Of a DNA stretch of 64,000 bases, positions 44,961 to 53,394 are shown piece by piece. Where the stretch lies: NCBI GenBank assembly GCA_965116865.1, contig OZ220727.1:1116001-1180000 (forward strand), written 5' to 3'. This stretch comes from Aldehydirespirator sp965116865. GTDB taxonomy: Bacteria > Actinomycetota > Acidimicrobiia > Acidimicrobiales > Aldehydirespiratoraceae. A model generated the notes under the pieces. It made no database searches. It saw only the letters and a program-made list of their open reading frames with translations, and was not told the origin of the DNA. The position numbers and the translations under genes were made by a program. The stretch's first letter is position 1; every line of letters begins with the position of its first letter.

Positions 44961-45920
44961 TCAGCCGTCGGCCGCCGGAGCAGGTGCCGGCCCGCGCCGC
45001 GCTCCGAGAGCACGCAGCAACGCCCTCCGCCCAAGTGGCGGCATCTCCGCCGCCTGACCGGGCCCGCGCCGCGCTCCGAGAGCACGCAGCAACGTCTGCA
45101 CCGTGAGCACGGCCAAGAACACGACGACGGTGGCGAGGGCCATGGTGGCTCCGGCTGCGGTGTCGTAGTGATAGCTGGCCAGCAGGCCGACCACCACGGA
45201 GCCGATCCCGACCGCGGCTGCGACGACCATGATGCGCGGCACCCGCCGCACGAGCAGCACGGCAGTGGCCGGAGGAGCGATGAGGAAGGCGAACACCAGC
45301 AGGTTCCCCACGGCCTCGAACGATGCGATGATCGAGACGGCCAGCAGCACCAGCAGCACACCGTGGGCGAGACGGGGACGGAGGCCGAGGACCTGGGCCT
45401 GGGCGTGGTCGAACGTCATGACCAGGAACGCCCGATAGAAAACGACGACCCCGCCCACCGAGAGGACCGCCGCGACAGCCTGGCGGCGGAGGTCGCCCGC
45501 GTCCACTCCGGTGACGGACCCGAACAGGAAGCGGTTCAGGTCCCCGACGTAAGCTCCCGACGAACTGGACATGATGGCCACGGCTAGGGCCAGGAAACCG
45601 ACGAACAGCACCCCGATGGACGTGTCCTCCGGCAGCGGTGAGCAGCTGCGGATCATGTTGATGCCGCACACCATGGCGATGGCCGCCACGAAGGCGCCGA
45701 TGGTGGTGTCGACCCCGATGATGAACGCCAGCGCGATCCCGGGAAGCACGCCGTGGGCCAGCGCGTCCCCTAGGAAGCTCATGCCCCGCAGCACTACCCA
45801 TGTGCCCACGACCGACGTGGTGAGGACCGCGAGCAGGCCCGCATAGAGAGCCCGGCGCATGAAGATGTTGGATGTGAACGGGTCGACCCACCACGACATG
45901 GGGTCGGTCAGGAACTCCAC
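44961..45920 (-). CDS. znuB: Zinc/manganese ABC transporter permease (ABC-3 family)
   Basis: About eight membrane helices, with the ABC-3 features VLRGMSFLGDALAHGVLPGI, LFVGFLALAVAIM and ASFEAVGNLLVFAFLIAPPA. It lies 57 bp downstream of znuA on the same strand. The C-terminal ~45 residues contain LLRALGARRGPG/A twice, from a 72-bp duplication (44991 and 45063) that extends a cytoplasmic tail. No ATPase gene is adjacent; the candidate is at 53395. Confidence 0.9.
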   Translation of the reverse strand: MEFLTDPMSWWVDPFTSNIFMRRALYAGLLAVLTTSVVGTWVVLRGMSFLGDALAHGVLPGIALAFIIGVDTTIGAFVAAIAMVCGINMIRSCSPLPEDTSIGVLFVGFLALAVAIMSSSSGAYVGDLNRFLFGSVTGVDAGDLRRQAVAAVLSVGGVVVFYRAFLVMTFDHAQAQVLGLRPRLAHGVLLVLLAVSIIASFEAVGNLLVFAFLIAPPATAVLLVRRVPRIMVVAAAVGIGSVVVGLLASYHYDTAAGATMALATVVVFLAVLTVQTLLRALGARRGPGQAAEMPPLGRRALLRALGARRGPAPAPAADG

Positions 45921-45977
45921 AGCCGGATGTTCTAGTCCGGTTCAGCCGAAGACGCACGACCCGCTGGCGGCGCCGGC

Positions 45978-47129
45978 TCAGCCGAGAGCGTCGACAATGA
46001 GGTCGGCGTTGGTACGCACGAAGTCGACGTAGGTCTCGGCGCCGCTGCCGGCGGGACCGAGGCTGCCGGTGTAGAGCGTGACCACGTCGACGTCGCCGAC
46101 CCGGTCGGCCAGCGCCTCGACGTCGTCGACGGAGTGCAGGGTCTCGGCGAAGATGGCCTTGATCCCCTCGTGCTCGATGATCTCGGCCAGCTCCTCGAGC
46201 CCGGCGGGGCTGGCCTGCGCCATGCTCGCCGGCGTCGGGATGACCGTGCCGATGAGCTCGAACCCGTAGCGGTCGGCGAAGTACCCGAGCGCCTCGTGGT
46301 TGGTGACCAGCTTGCGGCTCTCGGCGGGGAGTCGCTCGACCTTGGCGGCGACCTCGGCGTCCACCGCCTCCAGCTCGGCCAGGTAGCTGTCCAGGCAGGC
46401 TTCGATCGCGGCGGAGTCGAGACCGACCTCGCTCGTCAGCACCCGGGCGAGGCTCGACAGCGCACCCGACACCCGCTGAGGATCGAACCACACGTGGGGA
46501 TCGCCTCCGCTGCCGTGGCCCTCTTCCTCGTGGCCCTCTTCTTCTTCCTCGTGGCCCTCTTCTTCCTCGTGGCCCTCTTCTTCCTCGTGGCCCTCTTCTT
46601 CCTCGTGACCCTCTTCTTCCTCGTGACCCTCTTCTTCCTCGTGTCCTTCGTCTTCTCCACCCTCGCCGTGGTGGTGAGCGCCCTCGAACGAGAACGGGAT
46701 GGTCTCCATCCCGTCTGCGAACTCGAACACCGGCGTGCCCGACTCTGCGACTGCTTCGAGCGTGTCTTCGAGGGCCTCCTCCAGCTCCAGGCCGTTGGCC
46801 ACCACCAGCGCGGCGTTCTCCATGAGGGCCCGGTCCTGAAGGGAGGGCTCGTAGCTGTGGGGATCGCCGCCGACTGGGATGATCGTCTCGATGTCGGCCA
46901 GCCCGCCGCAGGCCACGTTCGAGACGATGTCGGCCCAGATGCCCGTGGTTACCAGGATTGCCGGAGTCTCAGCGGCAGCCTCGGGCTCGGCCTCTGAGTC
47001 AGTGCCGTCCCCGCTGCACGCTGCGGCTGTCAGGGCCATGACGGCAACAGCCGCGGACATGGCCGTCAGTATCGATGGTCGGGCGCGGGCGGCTGCAATG
47101 GCGGTGCCGGGGCTTGCTGAACGGATCAC
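45978..47129 (-). CDS. znuA: Zinc-binding lipoprotein of ABC transporter
   Basis: 383 aa from GTG 47129 (AAGGAG 8 nt upstream). The signal peptide ends at LTAAACSGDG (lipobox Cys). Metal ligands: GGDPHSYEPS, GGDPHVWFDP, TNHEALGYFADRYG and the C-terminal DVDVVTLYTG region. Between the first two lies a His/Glu loop of six or so GHEEEE units, the flexible metal-gathering loop of ZnuA proteins but unusually regular. It captures Zn2+ outside the cell for ZnuB. Confidence 0.93.
   Translation of the reverse strand: MIRSASPGTAIAAARARPSILTAMSAAVAVMALTAAACSGDGTDSEAEPEAAAETPAILVTTGIWADIVSNVACGGLADIETIIPVGGDPHSYEPSLQDRALMENAALVVANGLELEEALEDTLEAVAESGTPVFEFADGMETIPFSFEGAHHHGEGGEDEGHEEEEGHEEEEGHEEEEGHEEEEGHEEEEGHEEEEEGHEEEGHGSGGDPHVWFDPQRVSGALSSLARVLTSEVGLDSAAIEACLDSYLAELEAVDAEVAAKVERLPAESRKLVTNHEALGYFADRYGFELIGTVIPTPASMAQASPAGLEELAEIIEHEGIKAIFAETLHSVDDVEALADRVGDVDVVTLYTGSLGPAGSGAETYVDFVRTNADLIVDALG
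46500..46668. repeat. 18-bp in-frame repeat coding the His/Glu loop of ZnuA
   Basis: CCCTCTTCTTCCTCGTGG repeats about seven times with small variants and one 3-bp insertion. On the minus strand it encodes GHEEEE units. Confidence 0.9.
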
Positions 47130-47180
47130 GCATAGACTCCTTGTGGCAGGTGGGGCGGATGTCAACCGACCATCCTATAA

Positions 47181-47195
47181 TGGGAATAGTTCTCA
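47181..47195. promoter_or_regulatory. Zur-like box shared by znuA and zur
   Basis: TGGGAATAGTTCTCA is an imperfect palindrome matching 10 of 15 positions of the actinobacterial Zur box TGAAAATGATTTTCA. It overlaps a TATAAT (47176-47181) positioned for zur and lies 52 bp upstream of znuA. Confidence 0.6.
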
Positions 47196-47207
47196 ACAAC
47201 GACCTGG

Positions 47208-47744
47208 ATGCCTGTGCCAAGCAATCGACCAGATCCTGACCTGTCGCCCGCCCTTCGAGATCTGCACGCCATGGTGCGTGCCCTCCTGGCCCGGCACGAT
47301 TCCCGCTACACCCCCGGTCGGCGGCGGTTGGTCGAGGCGCTGGTGGGCGCGGGACGCCCGGTGACGCTGACCGAGATCGCCTCGTCCGCCCCCGATCTGC
47401 CCGTCAGCTCGACTTACCGCAACCTCAGCGTGCTTGAACGCTCGGGCGTGGTCAACCGGATCTCGATCCGAAGCGATCGTGCCTATTTCGAGCTGGCTGA
47501 ACCACTGCTGTCGCATCACCACCATCTCGTGTGCGTTGTCTGCGGCGCGATCACCGACGTACACTTGGACGACGAGTTGGAGGAGATGATCGACCACCGT
47601 CTCGCCGAGGCGGCTTGTCGGGTCAATTTCACGCCCCTTCGTCACATGCTCGACCTGCACGGCCATTGCTCGCGCTGCGTTCATTTCGTCGAAGACTTGG
47701 CATCGGGAGATGGCGCTACTAATATGAGGAAGTCCCCGGCGTGA
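47208..47744 (+). CDS. zur: Fur-family regulator, probably Zur
   Basis: 178 aa. The winged helix includes TPGRRRLVEALVGAGRPVTL and PVSSTYRNLSVLERSGVV. The metal-rich C-domain has SHHHHLVCVVCGAITDV and HGHCSRCVHF (two CxxC pairs, structural zinc). Divergence from znuA and the Zur-like box between them favour zinc over iron as effector. ATG 47208. The stop overlaps the next gene by 4 bp. Confidence 0.88.
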   Translation: MPVPSNRPDPDLSPALRDLHAMVRALLARHDSRYTPGRRRLVEALVGAGRPVTLTEIASSAPDLPVSSTYRNLSVLERSGVVNRISIRSDRAYFELAEPLLSHHHHLVCVVCGAITDVHLDDELEEMIDHRLAEAACRVNFTPLRHMLDLHGHCSRCVHFVEDLASGDGATNMRKSPA

Positions 47745-48022
47745 CCGTCATCCACGACGTGCATGCCTGGACGGTGACCTCCGGGTACGTGTCGCTCACC
47801 GCCCACGTGCTGGCCGACCCTGAGCATGCGGGCGACTTGGACGACATGCTTAGGGAGTTGCGGCGCATCGCCAACGAAGAGCACGGCATCGCTCACAGCA
47901 CCATCCAGTTGGAGACCTCGGTCAGAGGATGCACCTCCGATGACCACCATGTGGACCATCTGCTGGAGCGCCAGATGGCCCGCAAGAAGAAGAAGCTCGC
48001 TTTCTTCGGCCACCATCACTGA
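47741..48022 (+). CDS. Stand-alone cation-diffusion-facilitator C-terminal (ZT-dimer) domain
   Basis: 93 aa. VIHDVHAWTVTSGYVSLTAHVL and IANEEHGIAHSTIQLET are the cytosolic dimerisation/metal domain found at the C-terminus of CDF exporters; the six membrane helices are missing. The GTG start overlaps the zur stop (GTGA), so it is translated with zur and appears intentional. The tail HHVDHLLERQMARKKKKLAF plus terminal HHH is His/Lys rich. It may bind zinc or partner a full CDF protein; otherwise it is a maintained fragment. Confidence 0.75.
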   Translation: MTVIHDVHAWTVTSGYVSLTAHVLADPEHAGDLDDMLRELRRIANEEHGIAHSTIQLETSVRGCTSDDHHVDHLLERQMARKKKKLAFFGHHH

Positions 48023-48122
48023 GCGCATCCCCGCCTGCAACCCCGAATCGGGAACGCATGCCGGGAGCAGGCGCCGGAAGTTGTCAGCCCTCCTCGACTA
48101 GGCCGGCAGCGGGTCCGGCCCG

Positions 48123-50627
48123 CTAGCCGCCTTCGTCCATCAAGGTGGCCGCTGCGACGGGCACCTCGATCTCGCTGCTGCGGTACCAGACGCCCACACG
48201 GGCGTCGGCCGGCAGGAAGGCGATGTCAGGCGTGATCGCTTCGCCGTCGGTGCCGATGAAGCCCACCTGGGAACGGCCGCCGGCGACGCGTCTCGCCCGG
48301 ATCTTCCCGATGGCGTTCCCGTCCACCTCGACGTCGCCGCTCACCCGCCAGATGCCGACAGTGGCGTCGGCGGGCAAGAATCGGGCCGGTGGCAGGACCC
48401 GCTCACCGCCGGCCAGTCTGACGCCGTGCTCCAGCCGACCGTCGTCCCCCAGCCGGACGACGACGCGCAGCCGGTGAGGTTCGGGTGCCGGTGTGGTGAC
48501 CGGCGGCGTCAGCCTGAGCATCTCGGCGCTGCCGTCGAGCGAGAGGCCCCGGAGGAACCGCGAGAGCGCCGCGTCTGCGGCCTCGGCCGCGCACAGCGTC
48601 CGGTCGACAGCCAAGCCGTGGACTGGCCGTTCCAGCCGCATCCCGGCGTCCAACGCGAGCAGCTCGTCGACGTTGTCGATGCCGGCAGACTCGAGCGCTC
48701 GACGCAGCGCGTTCCCTCCCGGACGGCAGCCCGACTGCTCGGCCATCATCCTACGGACCTCGGGATCGTCCCATCCATCGTCGGCGCTGCGGGCCGCCGC
48801 GACGATGTCGCCGGCGACGACTGCGGACGCCACGATGCTCTCGGCATAGGCGATCTGGGAATGGACGGCGCGTGCATCCCAGTACGTGAGTTCCGGTTCA
48901 CCTTCGGTCTGGTCCAGAAGCGATCGCCAGCCGGCGGCCATCGACGCGTAGTGGGAGGATGCGGCGCCGGCCGCGGCGAGCCACAGGTCCTCTACGGCGA
49001 CCGGATCGATGACTTCTCGGGCGAGCCACCCGCCGATCAGTCCCGATGCGCTCAACGAAGCAGCGTACTGCTGCCCGAAAGTCCTGAGAAGAGTGCCCGA
49101 GGAAGGGTTCGCCACATCGATCCGTTGAGGGTCCGACTCCTCGGACAGGTCCGCGAGCGCGGGCCGCTCGAAGAAGCCGTCCAGAAGCTGGGTCAGCACG
49201 CCCGCCGTGTAGACGGCCTGGATTCGAACCTGCGGGTCGACCGCCGCGTCCGGGTCGGAGACACGGGTCACCTCGACAGTCACCCGTCCCTCGTCGTCGG
49301 CCTCCGCAGCCACCGTGTAGTCGTTGAAGCCGACGGTGACATCAACGGGCCCGAAGACAGGGCCGCTCAACACCATCAGATTGTGCCAGAGCCCGTGGAA
49401 TCCGATCTCGTTGCCGTAGGCGTCCTCCGTGACCACGCCGACGAACAGCCACGACGGGCCGTGACCGCCGATGGTCGCCTCGAACGGCGTCACTTCGTCG
49501 TTCGCGGAACTCGACGCACTGGCGGTCGCATCGCCGGTGTGGTAGGCGACACCGGCGTCCCAGATGCCCGAGACGGGGCCCAGCAGGTCGAATATCCGCC
49601 GCGGCGCCAAGTAGATGAGGGCGTGGCTGCCGTCGTCGGGAAGTTCGCCGCCGCCGATGTTGCCGACCCGGAAGTGGACGGAGAACGGGTCGCCCGCGAC
49701 GACCTCCTCCGGAGTCCGGACTTCCTCGATCTTCAGCCGGGGCGCCTGCCGGCGGGCCGCCTCATCCACGCGGTGGACGGTGAGGGTGAAGTCGGCCTGC
49801 AGCGGCTGCAAGTCGCGCTCCAGGTAGGTCGTCGCCTCGATGAGGTAGACGCCAGGCAGCAGGTATTGCTCGATACGAGCGTTGCCGAACTCGCCGCCGT
49901 CGTCGTTGGCGCCGATGATGCCGTGCTCGAGCGACGCCAGCGACAGCACTGGGTCGCCGTTCTCGGACTGCAGGTCGATGCGCACTCGGGCGGCCTCGGT
50001 CATGATGAAGGAGTAGGAATGGGCGGGGTGCGCCGAAACGAATCGGGAGCCGCACGTCTCCAGCGACCAGGTTCCCGATGCGGTCAGGTCGGCGCCCGCT
50101 TCCAACGTGCCGAGATGAGCGAAGTCGCAGCCTTCGACCCGGCTCACGGTAAGCGTGAAGTCGGCCGGTCCCCGTCCGCGGCCGCCGACGGTGGTGGCCT
50201 CTGCCAAGTAAGTTCCGGGTACGAGGTCGCGCTCGACGCGGGCGTCGAGGCCCGCCCCGCTGTCGTCGTTGTCAGCGATGCGTTCGCCGTGCTCGGTGAG
50301 CAGGTAGAGGTAGGAGTCGGCCTCAGCGGATGTCAGGCCGATCCTGACCCTGCCCGCCTCGGCGACGCGGAACCGGTAGGTGTGGGCGTCGCTGGCCTCC
50401 CCGAAACGCGAGTCGCAGTCCTCGGTCGTCCAGCGGCCCTCCGCCTCCAGCACGCTGCCGGCCTCAGCACCCAGCGTCCCCAGGTCCGTGATTTCGCAGT
50501 CAGCGGCTTCTTGGCCCAGCGCGATGCTCGACCCGCCGACGGGCAGCACGCCGGCCAACATCGCAACGGCGACACAAGCACGCGCCAGCCGCCGCACTCG
50601 AGAGCCGTCCCCAGTTCCCCTATTCAT
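48123..50627 (-). CDS. Large secreted protein with two PPC-type domains
   Basis: 834 aa from ATG 50627 (GGGAGGTCTG upstream). The signal peptide is ARACVAVAMLAGVLPVGGSS followed by IALGQEAADC. Two ~120-residue pre-peptidase C-terminal-like beta domains follow, each with a Cys pair and a 'DNDD/ANDD' turn (RIADNDDSGAGLDARVERDL; IIGANDDGGEFGNARIEQYL). The middle is a CARDB-like stretch (VHFRVGNIGGGELPDDG), then a helical part and two C-terminal FLPADA-type beta repeats. No catalytic domain recognised; probably an extracellular binding protein. Confidence 0.7.
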   Translation of the reverse strand: MNRGTGDGSRVRRLARACVAVAMLAGVLPVGGSSIALGQEAADCEITDLGTLGAEAGSVLEAEGRWTTEDCDSRFGEASDAHTYRFRVAEAGRVRIGLTSAEADSYLYLLTEHGERIADNDDSGAGLDARVERDLVPGTYLAEATTVGGRGRGPADFTLTVSRVEGCDFAHLGTLEAGADLTASGTWSLETCGSRFVSAHPAHSYSFIMTEAARVRIDLQSENGDPVLSLASLEHGIIGANDDGGEFGNARIEQYLLPGVYLIEATTYLERDLQPLQADFTLTVHRVDEAARRQAPRLKIEEVRTPEEVVAGDPFSVHFRVGNIGGGELPDDGSHALIYLAPRRIFDLLGPVSGIWDAGVAYHTGDATASASSSANDEVTPFEATIGGHGPSWLFVGVVTEDAYGNEIGFHGLWHNLMVLSGPVFGPVDVTVGFNDYTVAAEADDEGRVTVEVTRVSDPDAAVDPQVRIQAVYTAGVLTQLLDGFFERPALADLSEESDPQRIDVANPSSGTLLRTFGQQYAASLSASGLIGGWLAREVIDPVAVEDLWLAAAGAASSHYASMAAGWRSLLDQTEGEPELTYWDARAVHSQIAYAESIVASAVVAGDIVAAARSADDGWDDPEVRRMMAEQSGCRPGGNALRRALESAGIDNVDELLALDAGMRLERPVHGLAVDRTLCAAEAADAALSRFLRGLSLDGSAEMLRLTPPVTTPAPEPHRLRVVVRLGDDGRLEHGVRLAGGERVLPPARFLPADATVGIWRVSGDVEVDGNAIGKIRARRVAGGRSQVGFIGTDGEAITPDIAFLPADARVGVWYRSSEIEVPVAAATLMDEGG

Positions 50628-50720
50628 ACAGACCTCCCTTGGTGGCCGATCCCAACGGCGCGGCATCGGCTGATCCATGCGTGAGCGCCTAGATCGGCGG
50701 CAGAGAACCTAGCGCCAGAC

Positions 50721-51031
50721 CTGGAACGGACCTCAGAGCAAACGCAGACAGGCGAGAGTCCCAGCCCCATTCGCCGGTCACGCGCACCCTGCCCGCTGGA
50801 ACGGACCTCAGAGCAAACGCAGACAGGCGAGAGTCCCAGCCCCATTCGCCGGTCACGCGCACCCTGCCCGCTGGAACGGACCTCAGAGCAAACGCAGACA
50901 GGCGAGAGTCCCAGCCCCATTCGCCGGTCACGCGCACCCTGCCCGCTGGAACGGACCTCAGAGCAAACGCAGACAGGCGAGAGTCCCAGCCCCATTCGCC
51001 GGTCACGCGCACCCTGCCCGCTGGAACGGAC
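50721..51031. repeat. 75-bp tandem repeat carrying the left terminus of MITE copy H
   Basis: CTGGAACGGACCTCAGAGCA starts at 50721, 50796, 50871, 50946 and 51021. Each unit includes CAGAGCAAACGCAGACAGGC, the left terminal repeat of the adjoining element; the fifth runs straight into the full element. Confidence 0.95.
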
Positions 51032-51174
51032 CTCAGAGCAAACGCAGACAGGCGAGAGTCCGTGGTGTCGCAGCGGTGTCATTCCCGCTCTTGTTAGCTG
51101 CGACCTGAGGGCCGCTCGGGCCACGGCCTCGCCTGTTGGTGGCGGATTCGCTCGCCTATTTGCTCGGCCTCTCA
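51032..51174. mobile_element. MITE-like element, copy H
   Basis: 143 bp. Left CTCAGAGCAAACGCAGACAG; right end reverse-complemented CTGAGAGGCCGAGCAAATAG. The core CCGCTCGGGCCACGGCCTCG is conserved. Confidence 0.85.
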
Positions 51175-51257
51175 GCCCATCTGGCCGCGCGCCGTCATCG
51201 ACGAACAGCCCGAGCCAGGCCCTCGGAGGTCGCGGCGCCACGCTAACGTGTGGACCT

Positions 51258-51683
51258 ATGCCGCCCAAAGTCCTCACCACGGCCCAGATGCAGGCCCGGA
51301 CCCTCAAACGCGGCCAACGGATCCGACTCGTCTCGGAGTTGCCCGGAGTTCCCGCTGGAACCGAAGGCAAGGTGGCCATGGCCAACGGGTTCACCTGGAA
51401 CCGCTACTGGGTGAGGCTGGTCGACGGCCGGGTGGTGGGCCATGTCGATCACGGCGACCTGGTGCGCGCCAAGGACTACGATCGGTACCTGGTCGCCCGC
51501 GACCGCGAGGCCGAGTTGGCCGCTCTGGCGGCCGCTGAGGCCGCGGAGGCAGACCCGCAGGACGCTCCGGCCGGCGGCGCCGGCGCGGACGGCGGCTCGG
51601 GTGACGCCGTCGTCAACGGCGTCACCGTGCCCGCCTACTTGCTGCAACGCTCGGCCGACGCCAGGGCCAGACTCGGCGCCTGA
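51258..51683 (+). CDS. Conserved hypothetical protein with small beta-barrel-like N-terminus
   Basis: 141 aa. Residues ~17-70 (KRGQRIRLVSELPGVPAGTE, then VRLVDGRVVGHVDHGDLVRA) look like an SH3/KOW-type barrel seen in small actinobacterial proteins. An Ala/Glu helix and Gly-rich linker lead to the C-terminal NGVTVPAYLLQRSADARARL. Function unknown. ATG 51258 is clear. Confidence 0.6.
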   Translation: MPPKVLTTAQMQARTLKRGQRIRLVSELPGVPAGTEGKVAMANGFTWNRYWVRLVDGRVVGHVDHGDLVRAKDYDRYLVARDREAELAALAAAEAAEADPQDAPAGGAGADGGSGDAVVNGVTVPAYLLQRSADARARLGA

Positions 51684-51901
51684 GCCGAGCTGCAGTCGAC
51701 ATTGGCGAACCGGAGCCGCCAGCCTGGCTCAGTGATCAAGCGAGGCTCTCGGATGAGGCTCTCAGACCGACAACCCCAGCCAGCCCAAGGATATATCGAC
51801 GAATCCTGCAGGCTGCGGCGCGTCGCCCACGGTCCTCACCGTGGGCGACACCCAGCGGTGGCGCCGAGGCGCCCCGAGCGGTTGCAGAGTGCGAGGAGCG
51901 G

Positions 51902-52493
51902 CTAGAGGGCTGCGCCCTCGTTGGCCAAGAGCTCGGCCTTGAGGCCGGGGCCGTAGCCGTAGTTGCCCACTCCCCCGCTGCTGGGCACCACCCGGTGGCA
52001 GGGAACCAGCAGCGGCACCGGGTTGCGGGCTACAGCCGTGCCGACCGCCCTGGCCGCCTTGGGCCGGCCCACGCTGACGGCCAGTTCCCTGTAGGTGCGA
52101 ACCTCCCCGCGGGGGATGCGGGCGGTAGCCCTCAGGACCTCTTGATGGAACGGCGAGCGAGACGACAAGTCGACCGGCACGTCCGTGCGCCCGGTGGCGA
52201 GGGCCTCACTGACACCGGCCACGAGCCCGGGGTCGGGGTCGGGGTCGGGCTCCACGTCTTTGCCCACCTCGTCACGCATATAGTCGACGAACCGTCCGGG
52301 ATCGGGCTCGCGGCCGTCACACGTGAGCATGAGACCGGACACCCACCCGTTCGAGTGGGCCACCAGCACCGGCCCCGCGGGACTATCGGCAATGAACCAC
52401 CGGTCGGCCCGGGCTGCCCGCTCGGTGCTGGCGTCGGGTGTGCAGTCGCCCTCGATTGTCGGGCTGTCGTGGGTTGCGATCATGGGTCGAGTC
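51902..52493 (-). CDS. ogt: Methylated-DNA-protein cysteine methyltransferase
   Basis: The active site LLVPCHRVVPSSGGVGNYGYG holds the acceptor Cys. SPFHQEVLRATARIPRGEVR TYRELA is the helix-turn-helix region before it. The protein removes alkyl groups from O6-guanine in a suicide reaction. ATG 52493 (MIATHDSPT) has GGAGA at good spacing; an ATG at 52519 is also in frame. The N-terminal domain holds a Pro/Asp repeat (EPDPDPDPG). Confidence 0.92.
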
Positions 52494-52577
52494 TCCGTTC
52501 TCGAATACTCGAACGACATCGGTCAAGATTCGACCCGGACGGTAACCCCGGCACCCGCACTGTGCAAGTGCCTGCCG

Positions 52578-53252
52578 CTAGCCCAACTCCGGGATCGCCC
52601 AGTCCACGGGCTCACGCCCGGCAGCGGCGAGGGCCTCGTTGGCCCGGCTGAAGGGCCGGCTGCCGAAGAAACCGCCCGACGCCGACAACGGCGACGGGTG
52701 GGCCGACTCGATCACGGTGTGGCGGCCGGTGTCCACCAGCGTCCTCTTGCGGCGGGCCGAGCCGCCCCACAAGATGAACACCACCCGCTCATCCTTGGCG
52801 TCGACGACCCGGATCACCTCGTCGGTGAAGGTCTCCCAGCCCCTGCCCCGGTGGCTGGCCGCCTGCCGGGCCCGAACCGTGAGGGTGGCGTTGAGCAGCA
52901 GCACCCCCTGGCGAGCCCAGTGCTCCAGCGAGCCGTGGCCGGGAACGGGTGCTCCGATGTCTTCGTGCAGTTCGTTGAGGATGTTCACCAGCGAAGGCGG
53001 CTTGGCCACCCCGGGACGCACCGAGAAGCAGAGCCCGTGGGCCTGCCGGGGTGCGTGGTAGGGGTCCTGGCCCATGACCAGGACCTTGACCGACGCGTGG
53101 GGCGTCAAGCGCAGCGCGGCGAACACCTCGTCGTGGGGCGGGAACACCTCGTACCGGGCCCGCTCGCTCCGCACGAAGTCCTGCAGTTCACGCCAGTAGG
53201 GCCGGTCGAACTCACTCCGCAGCAGCGGGTTCCAGTCAGTCTTGGGCGCCAT
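52578..53252 (-). CDS. ung: Uracil-DNA glycosylase, family 1
   Basis: The catalytic water-activating motif is VMGQDPYHAPRQAHGLCFSV, and the minor-groove loop is HPSPLSASGGFFGSRPFSRAN. 224 aa, the normal size. It removes uracil from DNA. ATG 53252 gives MAPKTDWNPLL; GTG 53261 is possible. It is next to ogt on the same strand, forming a small DNA-repair pair. Confidence 0.96.
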   Translation of the reverse strand: MAPKTDWNPLLRSEFDRPYWRELQDFVRSERARYEVFPPHDEVFAALRLTPHASVKVLVMGQDPYHAPRQAHGLCFSVRPGVAKPPSLVNILNELHEDIGAPVPGHGSLEHWARQGVLLLNATLTVRARQAASHRGRGWETFTDEVIRVVDAKDERVVFILWGGSARRKRTLVDTGRHTVIESAHPSPLSASGGFFGSRPFSRANEALAAAGREPVDWAIPELG

Positions 53253-53394
53253 CGGCACCACAGTAGATCAGATCGAGCGGGACGGACGTCCACGATGCCG
53301 GCCCGCGCGATATATCCGGGCGTCCGGGCATCAGTCGCCGGCCACGGTTGTCGGGGTGGTGGCGGACGGCATGGTGCGAATATACGGTTGCAGC

